Part shown: piece after piece, positions 1 to 9,396 of the stretch
Layout of the letters: each line of letters opens with the position of its first letter
Position numbering within the stretch: position 1 is the first letter of the stretch
Source of the DNA: Neolewinella persica DSM 23188
Lineage (GTDB): Bacteria; Bacteroidota; Bacteroidia; Chitinophagales; Saprospiraceae
NCBI RefSeq assembly: GCF_000373105.1
Contig: NZ_KB890421.1
Span: 88,722 to 152,721 of the forward strand
Reading direction: 5' to 3'
DNA length: 64,000 bases
Translations under genes and position numbers: made by a program
Notes under the pieces: model-generated
The model's database searches: none
Told to the model about the DNA's origin: nothing
What the model saw: the letters and a program-made list of their open reading frames with translations, nothing else

Positions 1-1
1 G

Positions 2-298
2 GTACAATATTCCGACGCTGCTGACTGGTCATTTAACCTCTTCCCCAACCCAAATACGGGTAAACATTTCAGCGTGCGCACGGAAGGAATGGAAGCAGGG
101 GAGACTATGACGCTGGAAGTTTTTGACCTTATGGGCAAGGCCCTGTTTACCGAATCTTACCTCCACCTTCCGGGGCAGGCTTTTCGTTTTGACCTGGAAC
201 GGCGCCTGCCTGCCGGATCTTATATGATCCGGCTCGGGCACAAAGGCAGCCTGGGATACCAGGCAAAGATTCTCCTGGTGGGGGGAGGAGGGCAGTAG
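2..298 (+). CDS. C-terminal end of a secreted protein with type IX sorting domain (partial)
   Basis: The reading frame is open from base 2, so the gene starts upstream of the window and only the last 98 codons are visible. They form a type A T9SS sorting domain: the FNLFPNPNTG motif at the left end, a central EVFDLMGK strand, then the closing LPAGSYMIRL segment and a basic/hydrophobic tail. In the family this domain is cleaved off once the cargo has crossed the outer membrane through the T9SS translocon. The catalytic or adhesive part of the cargo lies outside the window, so its function cannot be given. A strong hairpin follows the stop codon. Confidence 0.85.
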   Translation, partial: VQYSDAADWSFNLFPNPNTGKHFSVRTEGMEAGETMTLEVFDLMGKALFTESYLHLPGQAFRFDLERRLPAGSYMIRLGHKGSLGYQAKILLVGGGGQ

Positions 299-323
299 TC
301 TTATCCTTTAACTTCCTAACGTA

Positions 324-356
324 AATGCACCGATTGACTTGCTCGATCGGTGCATT
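324..356 (+). terminator. Hairpin terminator after the T9SS cargo gene
   Basis: A perfect 11-bp inverted repeat, AATGCACCGAT (324-334) and ATCGGTGCATT (346-356), encloses an 11-base loop and lies 26 bases after the stop. Only a weak T-rich stretch (GCTTGTTTG) follows, so termination is inferred from the stem and its position. Confidence 0.6.
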
Positions 357-658
357 GCTTGTTTGAGACGTTTGTCGGAAGGGGAGAGAGGGCAATTAGA
401 ACACAAGATGTCATAATAATACGTCCCTTCGTAAGGTAAATGTGGCCTTTGGTGTTATTGTGACTTCATTTTAGCTGAAAGATTCAGACATTGGGTTTCT
501 CATAAAATGATGGGCATTATCAGTGCAAACGCCCCCATCGATTAGTAGAGTTAGACCCCTCTCTGTTTTTTTAACTATGAACAACAGCTTTGAACACCAC
601 TTTTGTAAAATTGACAGAGTAGGGGCTTTACTCAACTAATTCAGATCATTTTAACTCT
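357..658. other. Intergenic leader before the histidine kinase
   Basis: About 300 AT-rich bases without a credible reading frame. They must hold the promoter of the kinase/regulator operon, but I could not pick a clear TAnnTTTG box with a well-spaced TTTG, so no promoter is assigned. Confidence 0.4.
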
Positions 659-2713
659 ATGTCGAGCCATTTAAAGGTATTATTACTATTCCTATTGTGT
701 TCTCATAGTGCCTCAATGCATGGTGCGAGGGGGATTGATAGCTTAAAAATTGTGCTTTCTGAAACAAGTATTGACAGTACAACTGATCGTCAAGTACTTT
801 TAAAGGCAATTGCCGTTGAGTACCTATACACAAACCTGGATAGTGCGGAAGTTTACGGCAAGAGACTGCTCTATGAGTGCCAGTCTGATGGAGATTTGCT
901 GCCCATCGCAAAAGCTTGTAACAGCCTCGCCGATATTTACAATTTAAGAGGAGAATACAAAAAAGCTTTGGACATGATGCAACAGAGTCTGGAGGTTTGC
1001 ACAAAATTAGGTTCGTTGAAAGGCCTTACCGTGAATAATTTCTTAAAAGGAAATATTCTGCAGAACCTTCACCAGTATGAGGCGGCCGATTCTGCTTATC
1101 AAAAAAGTATGCAACTGGCGATAAGTAATGCAGACTCCGCCATGGTAGCTAATAACTACTTAAATATTGGCATTAATTATGAATTACAGGGGGACGATGA
1201 AAAGGCTTTTAAATACTACTTTAGTGCAGCCGAATATTTCGAAAAGCAAGGGAATAAGCGAGGACTTTCGCAAGCGTATTCCAATCTTATTGGTGTTTTT
1301 AACTCGCTTGGGCAGATAGAAAAATCGATTGAATACGCTGAAAAGGCCATCGCCCTGAAGAAGGAAATTGGCAGCTATGGAATACTTCCCACCAGTTATC
1401 AGAACCTTTCGATTGCTTACGCTAGTAATAAGGAATACACCAAGTCACTATCCTTAATCGACTCAGCTTTTCATTATGCGCGGCTGGCTAAGGTGAACCA
1501 TGTCATGCCTTTTCTACACTATACTAAGGCAGAACAATTGAGTAAACTCAATAAGCAAGCACTAGCACTGTCAGAGAATCGGAAGGGGCTCGACCTGGCC
1601 CAGCAACTCCAGGATAGTTTTCAGATTGTCCATGGGTACCGCAGCGTTGGCCGAATTCTATTCCGGCAAAAGAAATACGCTGCAGCAGAACCCTATTTGC
1701 GAAACGCAGTGACTTACGCTTGCTCCATCAATAATAGCAAGATGGAATTGGGCAGCTTGGAATCTTTATTTGATAATTTTGCAGCGCTGGGAAAATACGA
1801 AGAAGCGACCTCGTTACATCAACGCATCAGGATTGTAAGAGATTCTTTTTTCTCCGAACAGAAAATACTTGCAATCAATGAGTTGGAGGCAAAGTACCAA
1901 ACCGAAAAGGCCGCGACGCTAAACCGCTTATTGGTCGTTGAAAAAGAAGCACAGGCATTGACCATACGTCGGCAGCGGAGTAGACTATGGTTGTTTGCCC
2001 TGGCGGCGGCAGCACTAGGGATTATTGCCTTTATCACCTATCGGCGAAGCAGGGAACGAAAGCTGCTTAACGATCAATTACGAGCGCAGAATGAAAGAAT
2101 CGTTTTATTGCATCAGGAGCTTAATCACCGGGTCAAAAACAACTTGGCCTTCATTGCTGGGTTAATGAGAATGCAACGCCGGCACCTCAGTGGCGCGGAG
2201 GCACGTCAAGCCGTACGTGAGGGGGAGTCTAGGATCGAGGCAATGTCATTGTTGCACCGGAAATTTTATATGGAAGGAAGGGATAATGCTACCGAGTTGC
2301 ATGATTATCTCGACGAATTATGTGGCTACCTCTTAAGCACCTATCCTTTGCTGGAGAACATTCCTGACATACAACTAGACATCATACCATTGACAACAAA
2401 CGACGAAGCAGCCTCCTGCATCGGTCTCATTGTGAACGAATTGGTCACCAATTCATTCAAGCACGCCTTTGATAAACAGAAAGATCCGATCATCAATATC
2501 AGGATGGAACGGAAAGGAGCGAACGGTTATCGATTAACCTATGCGGATAACGGAATTGGCATTCCGCTTAGCTTGAATATCAACAAGATAGATTCATTGG
2601 GCATGAAACTCATTAATATCTTAACCCGGCAGCTAGACGGAACACTTACCCTGGAGCGAGAACCGACCGCTCGTTTTTATTTTGATTTCATCGAAGACAG
2701 AATCGTAGCCTGA
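659..2713 (+). CDS. TPR-containing sensor histidine kinase, HisKA_2 type
   Basis: Sensor kinase of 684 residues. An N-terminal signal-like hydrophobic stretch (residues 5-20) is followed by a periplasmic array of tetratricopeptide repeats (about 60-400), a short coiled coil, one membrane helix (about 443-461, WLFALAAAALGIIAF) and a cytoplasmic kinase. The phosphoacceptor motif LNHRVKNNLAF, with H490 as the likely phosphorylated histidine, is typical of the HisKA_2 group. The ATPase shows the N box (NELVTNSFKHAF), a G1 box (YADNGIGIP) and a G2-like LGMKLI. The regulator gene starts one base after the stop codon, so the two are almost certainly co-transcribed and form one pathway. TPR input suggests sensing of a peptide or envelope protein, but the stimulus cannot be read from the sequence. 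Confidence 0.9.
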   Translation: MSSHLKVLLLFLLCSHSASMHGARGIDSLKIVLSETSIDSTTDRQVLLKAIAVEYLYTNLDSAEVYGKRLLYECQSDGDLLPIAKACNSLADIYNLRGEYKKALDMMQQSLEVCTKLGSLKGLTVNNFLKGNILQNLHQYEAADSAYQKSMQLAISNADSAMVANNYLNIGINYELQGDDEKAFKYYFSAAEYFEKQGNKRGLSQAYSNLIGVFNSLGQIEKSIEYAEKAIALKKEIGSYGILPTSYQNLSIAYASNKEYTKSLSLIDSAFHYARLAKVNHVMPFLHYTKAEQLSKLNKQALALSENRKGLDLAQQLQDSFQIVHGYRSVGRILFRQKKYAAAEPYLRNAVTYACSINNSKMELGSLESLFDNFAALGKYEEATSLHQRIRIVRDSFFSEQKILAINELEAKYQTEKAATLNRLLVVEKEAQALTIRRQRSRLWLFALAAAALGIIAFITYRRSRERKLLNDQLRAQNERIVLLHQELNHRVKNNLAFIAGLMRMQRRHLSGAEARQAVREGESRIEAMSLLHRKFYMEGRDNATELHDYLDELCGYLLSTYPLLENIPDIQLDIIPLTTNDEAASCIGLIVNELVTNSFKHAFDKQKDPIINIRMERKGANGYRLTYADNGIGIPLSLNINKIDSLGMKLINILTRQLDGTLTLEREPTARFYFDFIEDRIVA

Positions 2714-2714
2714 T

Positions 2715-3494
2715 ATGGAAGTCCTCAGAATTCTTATCGTAGAAGACGACCTCCTGTTGGCTACCGAATTGGGGGAGCAGCTCCTGGAATTTGGTTACGC
2801 CATTACCGACACCGTCTCTCGAAGCGACACAGCACTACTTTCTTTTCGCCGCCGGCGTCCCGATCTCGTTCTGTGTGACATCCGGCTGAAAGGATCCGCC
2901 CTTGATGGAATCGAGCTGGTTAAAGAAATGAATGAAATTGCCAGAGTGCCAATTGTGTTTCTGACCGCATCCGGTGATACCGCAACGGTGGAAAGAGCCA
3001 AATTAGCCCGTCCGGCCTACTATCTCGTTAAGCCTTGTAATGCCCCCCAACTAAAAGTAGCCCTGGATTTTGCAATAGCTAACTTTAGTTCCTCAACCCT
3101 TGCCGACCCTTCTCATTCGCTGCGCAAGCAGCAATCTCCAGCAGAGCAAATGTTTTCAGTGACGGATTATGTTTTCCTCAAAGATGGGTACAAACACCTG
3201 AGGGTCAAGATCGCTAGTATTATTTGGGTGATGGCGCTGGGAGCAAACGTTAAAATAATTACTGAAAAAGATACCTACGTTCTGACCGCCAATCTTACCA
3301 GTTTCTCCCAACAGGTTCCAAAAGACTTCATGGTTCGGATTCATCGCTCCTACATCATAAATATCCAACACTTGGCTTCCTATCAAGGCGGCCGCTTATT
3401 CATGAAGTATCAGCAGGGAGAGCAGGAGTTGCCCATCGGCAAAACTTACCGAAGCAAAGTGAAGGATTTATTTCCCCGGTTGAAGTCAGATTAA
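2715..3494 (+). CDS. LytTR-family response regulator
   Basis: Response regulator of 259 residues, partner of the kinase just upstream (1-base gap). The receiver domain (about 5-120) has the acidic pair D11/D12, phosphoacceptor D55 in LCDIRL, T84 and the conserved lysine K106 in YLVKP. A linker leads to a C-terminal LytTR DNA-binding domain (about 150-255), recognisable from the KDGYKHLRV start, the FMVRIHRSYIIN signature and the closing LPIGKTYR segment. LytTR regulators bind imperfect direct repeats upstream of their targets; no such site was identified here. The ATG directly after the kinase stop is the only sensible start. Confidence 0.92.
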   Translation: MEVLRILIVEDDLLLATELGEQLLEFGYAITDTVSRSDTALLSFRRRRPDLVLCDIRLKGSALDGIELVKEMNEIARVPIVFLTASGDTATVERAKLARPAYYLVKPCNAPQLKVALDFAIANFSSSTLADPSHSLRKQQSPAEQMFSVTDYVFLKDGYKHLRVKIASIIWVMALGANVKIITEKDTYVLTANLTSFSQQVPKDFMVRIHRSYIINIQHLASYQGGRLFMKYQQGEQELPIGKTYRSKVKDLFPRLKSD

Positions 3495-3566
3495 AGTAGG
3501 TGCCAATGGCAAAATTCTGAGTGCTGATTACTACGTACTAAATCCTGAAAACTGATCCCTGGTCCC

Positions 3567-5120
3567 TTAAAGCTTCTCCTGATGCTCCTTAACCCAGGCC
3601 GCCCGCTCCAAAATCGCCGCCTTGTCCTCTCCTGAGTACCGGTCCCAGGTCTTGTACATAAACGCCATCCTGAAGTTATTGCCGAATTTCTCCCGATGCC
3701 GATCGAGGAAGTCCCAGTAAAGAGCGTTGAAGGGGCAGGCCTTTTCTCCCGTTTTTAGCTTATGGTTGTAGTGACATCCTTTGCAGTAATCACTCATTTT
3801 GTTGATGTAGTTGGCGCTGCTGCAGTAAGGTTTAGTTGCCACCAGCCCGCCATCAGCCCGTTGGCTCATACCCCGGGTATTGGTGATCTCTACCCATTCA
3901 ATTGCGTCAATGTAAACGCCTAGATACCAATGATCTACTTCATCCGGGTGGACGCCCAAGATCAAAGCAAAATTCCCCGTCACCATCAAGCGCTGGATGT
4001 GGTGTGCGTAGGCCAAGTCCAGGCTCTGGTTGATGCTGTGGCTCAGGCAGTTCATCTTGGTGTCTCCTGTCCAGAACCAGCCCGGAAGCTTTCGTTGATG
4101 GTCCAGATCATTCGTTGCGGAGAACTGCGGCATTTTTGCCCAGTAGACGCCGCGCATGTACTCCCGCCAACCAAGGATCTGACGGACAAAGCCTTCCACC
4201 TGGTTAATGGTGATCTCCTCCGGCCGGTCACGGTAAGCCTGCACCGCCGCATCGATAACTTCCTTTGGGGAGATCAGCTTAGTATTCATGGCGAAGCTTA
4301 GGTTCGCGTGGTACAGCAGTGGATGCTTTACCGTCATGGCATCCTGGTAGGTGCCGAACAGCGGTAATCGGTTGATGACGAAATCTTCGAGGGCTTTGAG
4401 ACAGTCTACCCGGGTAATGGGGTAGGAGAGTGTGTTGTCCTTTATTCTGCCCATTGTCTCCACGCCGTTTCGGTTCAGCATTTCTACCAGTTCCGTCACG
4501 TCTCGCGGAAAGCTAACGGCTTCGGGGAATTCAATGTCTTTGGGCAGACTGCCCCGGTTATCGTGGTCATAGTTCCACTGCCCGGTTTCAGGTTCCTCCC
4601 CGTTCGGCTCCATCATCACCAGGTGGCGCTTACGCATCATCCGGTAAAAAGTCTCCATCAGATAGGTCTTCTTGCCCTTAAACAGTTCTTCGAGGTCATT
4701 ACGGCTACTGAGAAAATGCTCGCTTTTGTAAGACTGAGTTACTCCTCCGAAGTTTTCTGAAAATGAAATTAACTCTTGGTCTAACCGCCATTCATCAGGT
4801 AGTTGGTATCCTACTTCGTCAACTTCCAGGACGTTTGCCAAATGAGCCAGGTTATCAGTAATGGTTTCCAGTTGTAATTCCCGGGTCTCTTCGAGGGTTC
4901 GGTATACGACGGTATGCCCCAGCGTACGTAACCGGTCGGCAAAATGCCGCATCGCCAGGAAAAAGGCGACTACTTTCTGGACGTGGTGTTTGGTATAATT
5001 GGACTCCGACCAGGTCTCAAAAAGACAGTAGGTGACGGAGCTGTCGACTTTATTGAACCAGCTGTGGTTTTCGTTGAGTTGGTCGCCCAGGATCAGGCGA
5101 AGGGTTTTAGGTTGCGTCAC
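3567..5120 (-). CDS. Fe-S cluster cryptochrome/photolyase (CryPro / (6-4) photolyase type)
   Basis: Flavoprotein of 517 residues of the prokaryotic Fe-S photolyase group (formerly deoxyribodipyrimidine photolyase-related proteins), which repair UV pyrimidine (6-4) lesions or act as blue-light sensors. The N-terminal Rossmann-like part opens with LRLILGDQLN; the C-terminal helical domain binds FAD. Cysteines at 358, 446, 449 and 462 have the same spacing (88, 3, 13) that I recall for the [4Fe-4S] ligands of Agrobacterium PhrB, which separates it from Fe-S-free photolyases. C433 is an additional cysteine. The gene stands alone, divergent from the propeller gene at 5463. Photolyase rather than pure photoreceptor is likely but not provable from sequence. 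Confidence 0.9.
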   Translation of the reverse strand: MTQPKTLRLILGDQLNENHSWFNKVDSSVTYCLFETWSESNYTKHHVQKVVAFFLAMRHFADRLRTLGHTVVYRTLEETRELQLETITDNLAHLANVLEVDEVGYQLPDEWRLDQELISFSENFGGVTQSYKSEHFLSSRNDLEELFKGKKTYLMETFYRMMRKRHLVMMEPNGEEPETGQWNYDHDNRGSLPKDIEFPEAVSFPRDVTELVEMLNRNGVETMGRIKDNTLSYPITRVDCLKALEDFVINRLPLFGTYQDAMTVKHPLLYHANLSFAMNTKLISPKEVIDAAVQAYRDRPEEITINQVEGFVRQILGWREYMRGVYWAKMPQFSATNDLDHQRKLPGWFWTGDTKMNCLSHSINQSLDLAYAHHIQRLMVTGNFALILGVHPDEVDHWYLGVYIDAIEWVEITNTRGMSQRADGGLVATKPYCSSANYINKMSDYCKGCHYNHKLKTGEKACPFNALYWDFLDRHREKFGNNFRMAFMYKTWDRYSGEDKAAILERAAWVKEHQEKL

Positions 5121-5210
5121 GTAGCAATTGATTTGAGCGCCTAACAGGAATAGATTGACGCTGGTTCAAGCAGCTGGTACAGTTGTTTCAATCATTCTGT
5201 GGCTATATAT

Positions 5211-5289
5211 CCAAACCGTAAAGGTTTGGGAAACCGTAGACTTGAGAGCAGCAGCGTTTGCAGGCGCTCAGCGCCACGGGGCTTCCCGT
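5211..5289. other. Cluster of three small stem-loops in a divergent intergenic region
   Basis: Within the 342-base gap between the photolyase and the propeller gene, three perfect hairpins follow closely: CCAAACC/GGTTTGG with a 5-base loop (5211-5229), GGCG/CGCC around CTCAG (5263-5275 region), and ACGGG/CCCGT with a GCTT loop (5276-5289). They could be part of a structured leader or small RNA, or chance. The remainder of the gap holds the dispersed repeat at 5387 and an AT-rich promoter zone before 5463. Confidence 0.35.
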
Positions 5290-5386
5290 ACCACTTCGTG
5301 ATGAGTATATTGTTCGTGACCGTTTGTCAAAAACCTGACCTGGAGCAGCCGTGCCAACGCTTTTTACCCTGCCCTTAACCATCTTC

Positions 5387-5405
5387 TGCACCCGCGTCCC
5401 CGCCC
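5387..5405 (+). repeat. GC-rich dispersed repeat, copy 1
   Basis: TGCACCCGCGTCCCCGCCC, a slightly diverged copy of the intergenic repeat with consensus TTGCACCTGCGGCCSCGCCC that recurs through the window (for example 38821-38840 and 50591-50610). It lies 57 bases upstream of the propeller gene. Confidence 0.65.
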
Positions 5406-5462
5406 ACCCCCATAATAAGCAAAGAAGTTAATTTTTTATATTGCCACCCCAAACCACATACC

Positions 5463-8400
5463 ATGAGACTACTTACCCTGATATTCCTGGCACTATGTTG
5501 CCTGTCTTTTGACCTCCAGGCACAAGACGAAGGCCTATATTCCTCCCTCGAATTCCGCAACATCGGCCCCTTCCGCGGTGGCCGAAGCAGCGCGGTAACC
5601 GGCGTACCCGGAAAGCCCAACCTCTACTTTTTTGGCAGCTCCGGCGGCGGCGTCTGGAAAACGAAAGATGGTGGCCAGACCTGGACCAACATCTCCGATG
5701 GCTATTTCGGAGGTTCCATCGGTGCCGTTGCGGTACACGAAAGCAACCCGAACATCATTTACGTCGGCGGTGGCGAGAAAACGGTGCGCGGTAACGTCAG
5801 CTACGGCTACGGCGTCTGGAAGACCATCGACGGGGGCAAGACCTGGGAGCAAATGGGCCTGAAAGACAGCCGGCACATTTCCCGGATCCGTATCGATAAA
5901 AACGACCCGAACCTTGTGTATGCAGCGGTGATGGGCGACCTGTTCAAAGATTCGCAGGAACGCGGCATCTATAAGTCTACCGATGGTGGCAAGAATTGGA
6001 AGCAGGTGCTTTTTGCGGGCGCTGGCGCAGGTGCAGTGGACCTCTCCGTCGATCCATCGAATGCACGCGTGCTATTTGCCTCCACCTGGAAAATCCGTAG
6101 AACCCCCTACAGTTTAGAGAGCGGGGGAGAAGGCTCCGGCCTCTGGCGTTCCACCGATGGTGGAGACACCTGGACGGACATCAGCGGCAACAAAGGCTTA
6201 CCGAAAGGCCTGTGGGGCATCAACGCAGTAGCCGTCAGTCCGGTAGATGGCAACCGTGTATACGCCCTGATCGAAAACGATAAAGGTGGTATTTACGTCT
6301 CTAACGACGGCGGCGATACCTGGAGCGCTCGTTCCGATAGCCGTGCCCTGCGCCAGCGTGCCTGGTACTACACCCGTATCTACGCCGATCCGCAGGACAT
6401 CGACGGTGTCTACGTCGTCAACGTAAGCTACCACCACAGTACCGACGGTGGCCGGACCTTTGAGTCGAACAATGCCCCGCATGGCGATCACCACGATCTG
6501 TGGATTGCCCCGGAGGACCCCGAACGAATGATCATCGCCGACGATGGCGGTGCCCAGGTGAGCTTTGATCGGGGAGAAAACTGGTCTACTTACTACAACC
6601 AACCCACCAGTCAGTTTTACCGGGTGGTGACGGACAATTCCTTCCCCTACCGCATCTACGGTGCGCAGCAGGACAACTCCACCGTGCGCATCTATCACCG
6701 GACCGACGGCGGCACCATTGGTGAATCCGACTGGGAATCTACGGCAGGAGGGGAGTCTGCCCACATTGCACCGGATCCCAAGAACCCGGACATTGTATAC
6801 GGTGGCAGCTATGGCGGCTACCTGACCCGCTATGATCACGAAACAAATCAGGCACGCGCCATCAACGTATGGCCCGACAACCCGATGGGCTACGGCGCAG
6901 AAGGTATGAAGTACCGCTTCCAGTGGAACTTCCCGATCTTCTTTAGTCCCAACGATGAGGAGGTACTCTACACTACCAGTCAGCACGTACACCGGAGCAC
7001 TGACGAAGGAGAAACCTGGGAGATCATCAGCCCGGACCTTACCCGTAGTGAGGCGGACAAACTCGTTTCCTCCGGTGGTCCAATTACCAAGGACAATACC
7101 GGCGTGGAATACTACGCGACCATCTTTGCCGCCTGCGAAAGCCATAAAGAAAAGGGCCTGATCTGGGCGGCCAGCGATGACGGCCTGGTACACGTCTCGA
7201 AAGACAACGGTGGTAACTGGGACAACGTGACGCCAAAAGGGGCGCCGAAGTACGTGATGTGGAACTCGGTGGAAGTTGACAACAGCCGCAACGGCGGTCT
7301 TTTCATCGCTGGCACTGCTTATAAAACCGGCGATTACACCCCCTACCTCTACCACACCGGCGATTACGGAAAAACCTGGACACGGATTGACAACGGTATT
7401 CCCCGTGATCACTTCACCCGGGTGGTACGGCAGTACCCCGGACAGCCAAACATCCTGTTTGCCGGTACGGAGTCCGGCCTCTACGTCAGTTTTGACACCG
7501 GCAAAAACTGGCGTGAATTCCAACTCAACGTACCGATGGTCCCCATCACAGATATTACCATCAAGGACGATAACCTTATCCTGGCTACTCAGGGACGCAG
7601 CTTCTGGATTCTGGACGACCTGACCGTCCTCAAGCAGTTGGGAGAGGTTACTGCCAATAGCGATTTTCACCTGTATGACCCCGTTGACGCGTGGCGGATG
7701 GGCGGCAGCAGCCGTGAAAGCCGGACATCCGGTAAGAACCACCCCGGTGGCGTTAATTTCCACGTTTGGTTATCAGAAGAAGCCGCTAAGGATACCATTC
7801 CTTTCACCCTGAGTATTGCAGAGTATGGCGAAGGTGGCGACGAGATTCGCAGCTGGTCTACTGACGACAAGGACAATAAGCTGGAACTGGAAGCAGGTGG
7901 CCAGGTCATCAACTGGGACCTTTCTCTGCCCGACGGCGTCAAGGTGCCGGGCATGATAATGTGGTGGGCCGGTAGCGGCGGGCCAATGGCCCTCCCCGGA
8001 GAGTATCGGGTAACCCTGAAGCACGGGGATGACGTGCAGTTCCGGGACTTCGTCGTTAAGGCTGACCCCCGGGTGAAAGCTACTGATGGAGATCGGGAGG
8101 CACAGTACCAATTCATGAAAGAAGTGCAGGATAAGACTTCCGAAGCACACCAGGCCATCATTGATCTTCGCAGCGTTCGTGATCAGATCAAAGCCTTCCA
8201 GGAGCGGCTACCCAAAGACGCTTCTCAGGAACTGAAGGACTACGGTAAGGAGATCATAAAGTCGCTTACCGAAGTAGAAGAGGCGCTGTACCAGACGAAG
8301 AACCGCAGTCGGCAAGACCCCCTCAATTACCCGATCCGCCTGACGAACAAACTCTCCCACCTGAATAGCCTGACCGGCATCGGTACGCATAAACCTACCG

Positions 8401-8567
8401 CAGCGGCCTATGCGGTTAAAAAGGAGCTCTCCGACGCTATTGATGGCGAGCTGGCGAAATACCGGGAGGTCATCTCTGATAAAGTTCCGGCCTACAATAA
8501 GATGATCCTTGAACAGGGGGTTCAGGTGATTAAGGCGCCGGAAGGAGATAAGGACGCGCGAAAATAG
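5463..8567 (+). CDS. Secreted sortilin/Asp-box beta-propeller protein
   Basis: Secreted protein of 1034 residues with a clear signal peptide (MRLLTLIFLALCCLSFDLQA). Residues about 25-720 carry at least ten Asp-box (BNR) motifs, S/T-x-D-x-G-x-x-W, such as KTKDGGQTW, KSTDGGKNW, RSTDGGDTW and VSKDNGGNW, which form sortilin/VPS10-like beta-propellers. The tail (about 720-1034) has a beta-sandwich-like region and a charged helical end, and lacks a T9SS sorting motif. Such proteins are often called glycosyl hydrolases, but the fold does not prove an enzymatic activity; ligand or peptide binding outside the cytoplasm is equally possible. A paralogue with the same layout is encoded at 43288-46446. 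Confidence 0.85.
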   Translation: MRLLTLIFLALCCLSFDLQAQDEGLYSSLEFRNIGPFRGGRSSAVTGVPGKPNLYFFGSSGGGVWKTKDGGQTWTNISDGYFGGSIGAVAVHESNPNIIYVGGGEKTVRGNVSYGYGVWKTIDGGKTWEQMGLKDSRHISRIRIDKNDPNLVYAAVMGDLFKDSQERGIYKSTDGGKNWKQVLFAGAGAGAVDLSVDPSNARVLFASTWKIRRTPYSLESGGEGSGLWRSTDGGDTWTDISGNKGLPKGLWGINAVAVSPVDGNRVYALIENDKGGIYVSNDGGDTWSARSDSRALRQRAWYYTRIYADPQDIDGVYVVNVSYHHSTDGGRTFESNNAPHGDHHDLWIAPEDPERMIIADDGGAQVSFDRGENWSTYYNQPTSQFYRVVTDNSFPYRIYGAQQDNSTVRIYHRTDGGTIGESDWESTAGGESAHIAPDPKNPDIVYGGSYGGYLTRYDHETNQARAINVWPDNPMGYGAEGMKYRFQWNFPIFFSPNDEEVLYTTSQHVHRSTDEGETWEIISPDLTRSEADKLVSSGGPITKDNTGVEYYATIFAACESHKEKGLIWAASDDGLVHVSKDNGGNWDNVTPKGAPKYVMWNSVEVDNSRNGGLFIAGTAYKTGDYTPYLYHTGDYGKTWTRIDNGIPRDHFTRVVRQYPGQPNILFAGTESGLYVSFDTGKNWREFQLNVPMVPITDITIKDDNLILATQGRSFWILDDLTVLKQLGEVTANSDFHLYDPVDAWRMGGSSRESRTSGKNHPGGVNFHVWLSEEAAKDTIPFTLSIAEYGEGGDEIRSWSTDDKDNKLELEAGGQVINWDLSLPDGVKVPGMIMWWAGSGGPMALPGEYRVTLKHGDDVQFRDFVVKADPRVKATDGDREAQYQFMKEVQDKTSEAHQAIIDLRSVRDQIKAFQERLPKDASQELKDYGKEIIKSLTEVEEALYQTKNRSRQDPLNYPIRLTNKLSHLNSLTGIGTHKPTAAAYAVKKELSDAIDGELAKYREVISDKVPAYNKMILEQGVQVIKAPEGDKDARK

Positions 8568-8596
8568 TGATGTTGATCACTTGATACTTTCTTTTA

Positions 8597-8690
8597 TCCC
8601 TTCAACAAACTCAAGGATCGGAAGGGCTAAGTTGTGACGGTTTAACTGTTCGCATCATTAGGCTCATGGTCGCAGAATTTGTTGAAGGGA
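8597..8690. repeat. Long-range inverted repeat bordering the EAD/S24 island
   Basis: TCCCTTCAACAAACTC (8597-8612) is matched in reverse complement, 15 of 16 bases, by GAATTTGTTGAAGGGA (8675-8690), with 62 bases between the arms. It sits exactly where base composition drops from GC-rich to AT-rich, between the propeller gene and the gene at 8720. It could be a folded leader, an operator pair, or the trace of an insertion. Confidence 0.55.
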
Positions 8691-8719
8691 TTTTAGTTCA
8701 ATTGGTATAAAGGTAACAT

Positions 8720-9358
8720 ATGAAAATCAGGAATAGGCACTTAAACAAGATTCAAGAGGTTTCATTTTATAGTTGGTTTTACAGCACAATGAATAAAGAG
8801 GACTATATAGTTATTGAATTGGGAGACTTAGTCTATTGGCAAATAATTGATGAAGGGGGAAGGAAGAGGGATTATAAGATTACTGATAGGAAACACGCAA
8901 TTCGCATGATTACTGCCGATGAAAGGAGGAACTCTTTGAGAGAGTTGAATATATGGGAGTTGGCAGACTTGAAGATATGCTTCTTCGACAGTGGCGTTCT
9001 ACATGAACCGACTGAGATTAACAATTACGAAGAAACGAGCCTTTCTCTAAGTCATATTGCCACTAGCAACTCTTTGTCTTTAACAGTCAACGAATTATTG
9101 GAATTGATTTCTAGCGGTCAGGTGGAGAAAGCCATAGCTAAGCTCAATGAGAATTTGAAAGAAATTGGCGAAGACGAACTTTGGAGAAGCATTGTTCACC
9201 TCTCAAGCCGATATAAAAGAGTTAGTAAATTAAATAGTGATGGACTCATAGACTTGAACAGTTACAGTATTGAAGTGAATCAGATAACTTCATCTTTAAT
9301 TGGATACATCTCGAATGAATATGCTAAGCTTTTAGTTCAAAGAGAGAAGAAGATGTGA
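8720..9358 (+). CDS. EAD11-like effector-associated domain protein with unknown N-terminal domain
   Basis: Protein of 212 residues, AT-rich compared with its left neighbour. Residues 1-115 (with LGDLVYWQIIDEGG and a charged helical part) are not recognised. Residues about 125-205 match what I know of effector-associated domain 11: a helix of the form LLELISSGQVEKAIAKL, then LSSRYKRVSKLNSDGLIDLN and a final helix ending IGYISNEY. These small helical domains serve as adaptors that bring together components of NTP-dependent conflict (defence or self-killing) systems. The downstream S24 peptidase gene is in the same direction, 103 bases away, and has a related helical segment, so the two products may bind each other through EAD-EAD contact. 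Function is inferred; the N-terminal domain could be the effector or the sensor. Confidence 0.65.
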   Translation: MKIRNRHLNKIQEVSFYSWFYSTMNKEDYIVIELGDLVYWQIIDEGGRKRDYKITDRKHAIRMITADERRNSLRELNIWELADLKICFFDSGVLHEPTEINNYEETSLSLSHIATSNSLSLTVNELLELISSGQVEKAIAKLNENLKEIGEDELWRSIVHLSSRYKRVSKLNSDGLIDLNSYSIEVNQITSSLIGYISNEYAKLLVQREKKM

Positions 9359-9396
9359 CTTAGCAAAACAAAATGTTTTAAAAACAACCTATTTTC

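Noticed and set aside
6198..7763. Long open frame (521 codons) on the minus strand inside the Asp-box gene
   Set aside because: It is antisense to a gene with clear Asp-box repeats and a signal peptide; its Val/Gly-rich translation reflects the reverse of GC-rich repeated codons and has no domain.
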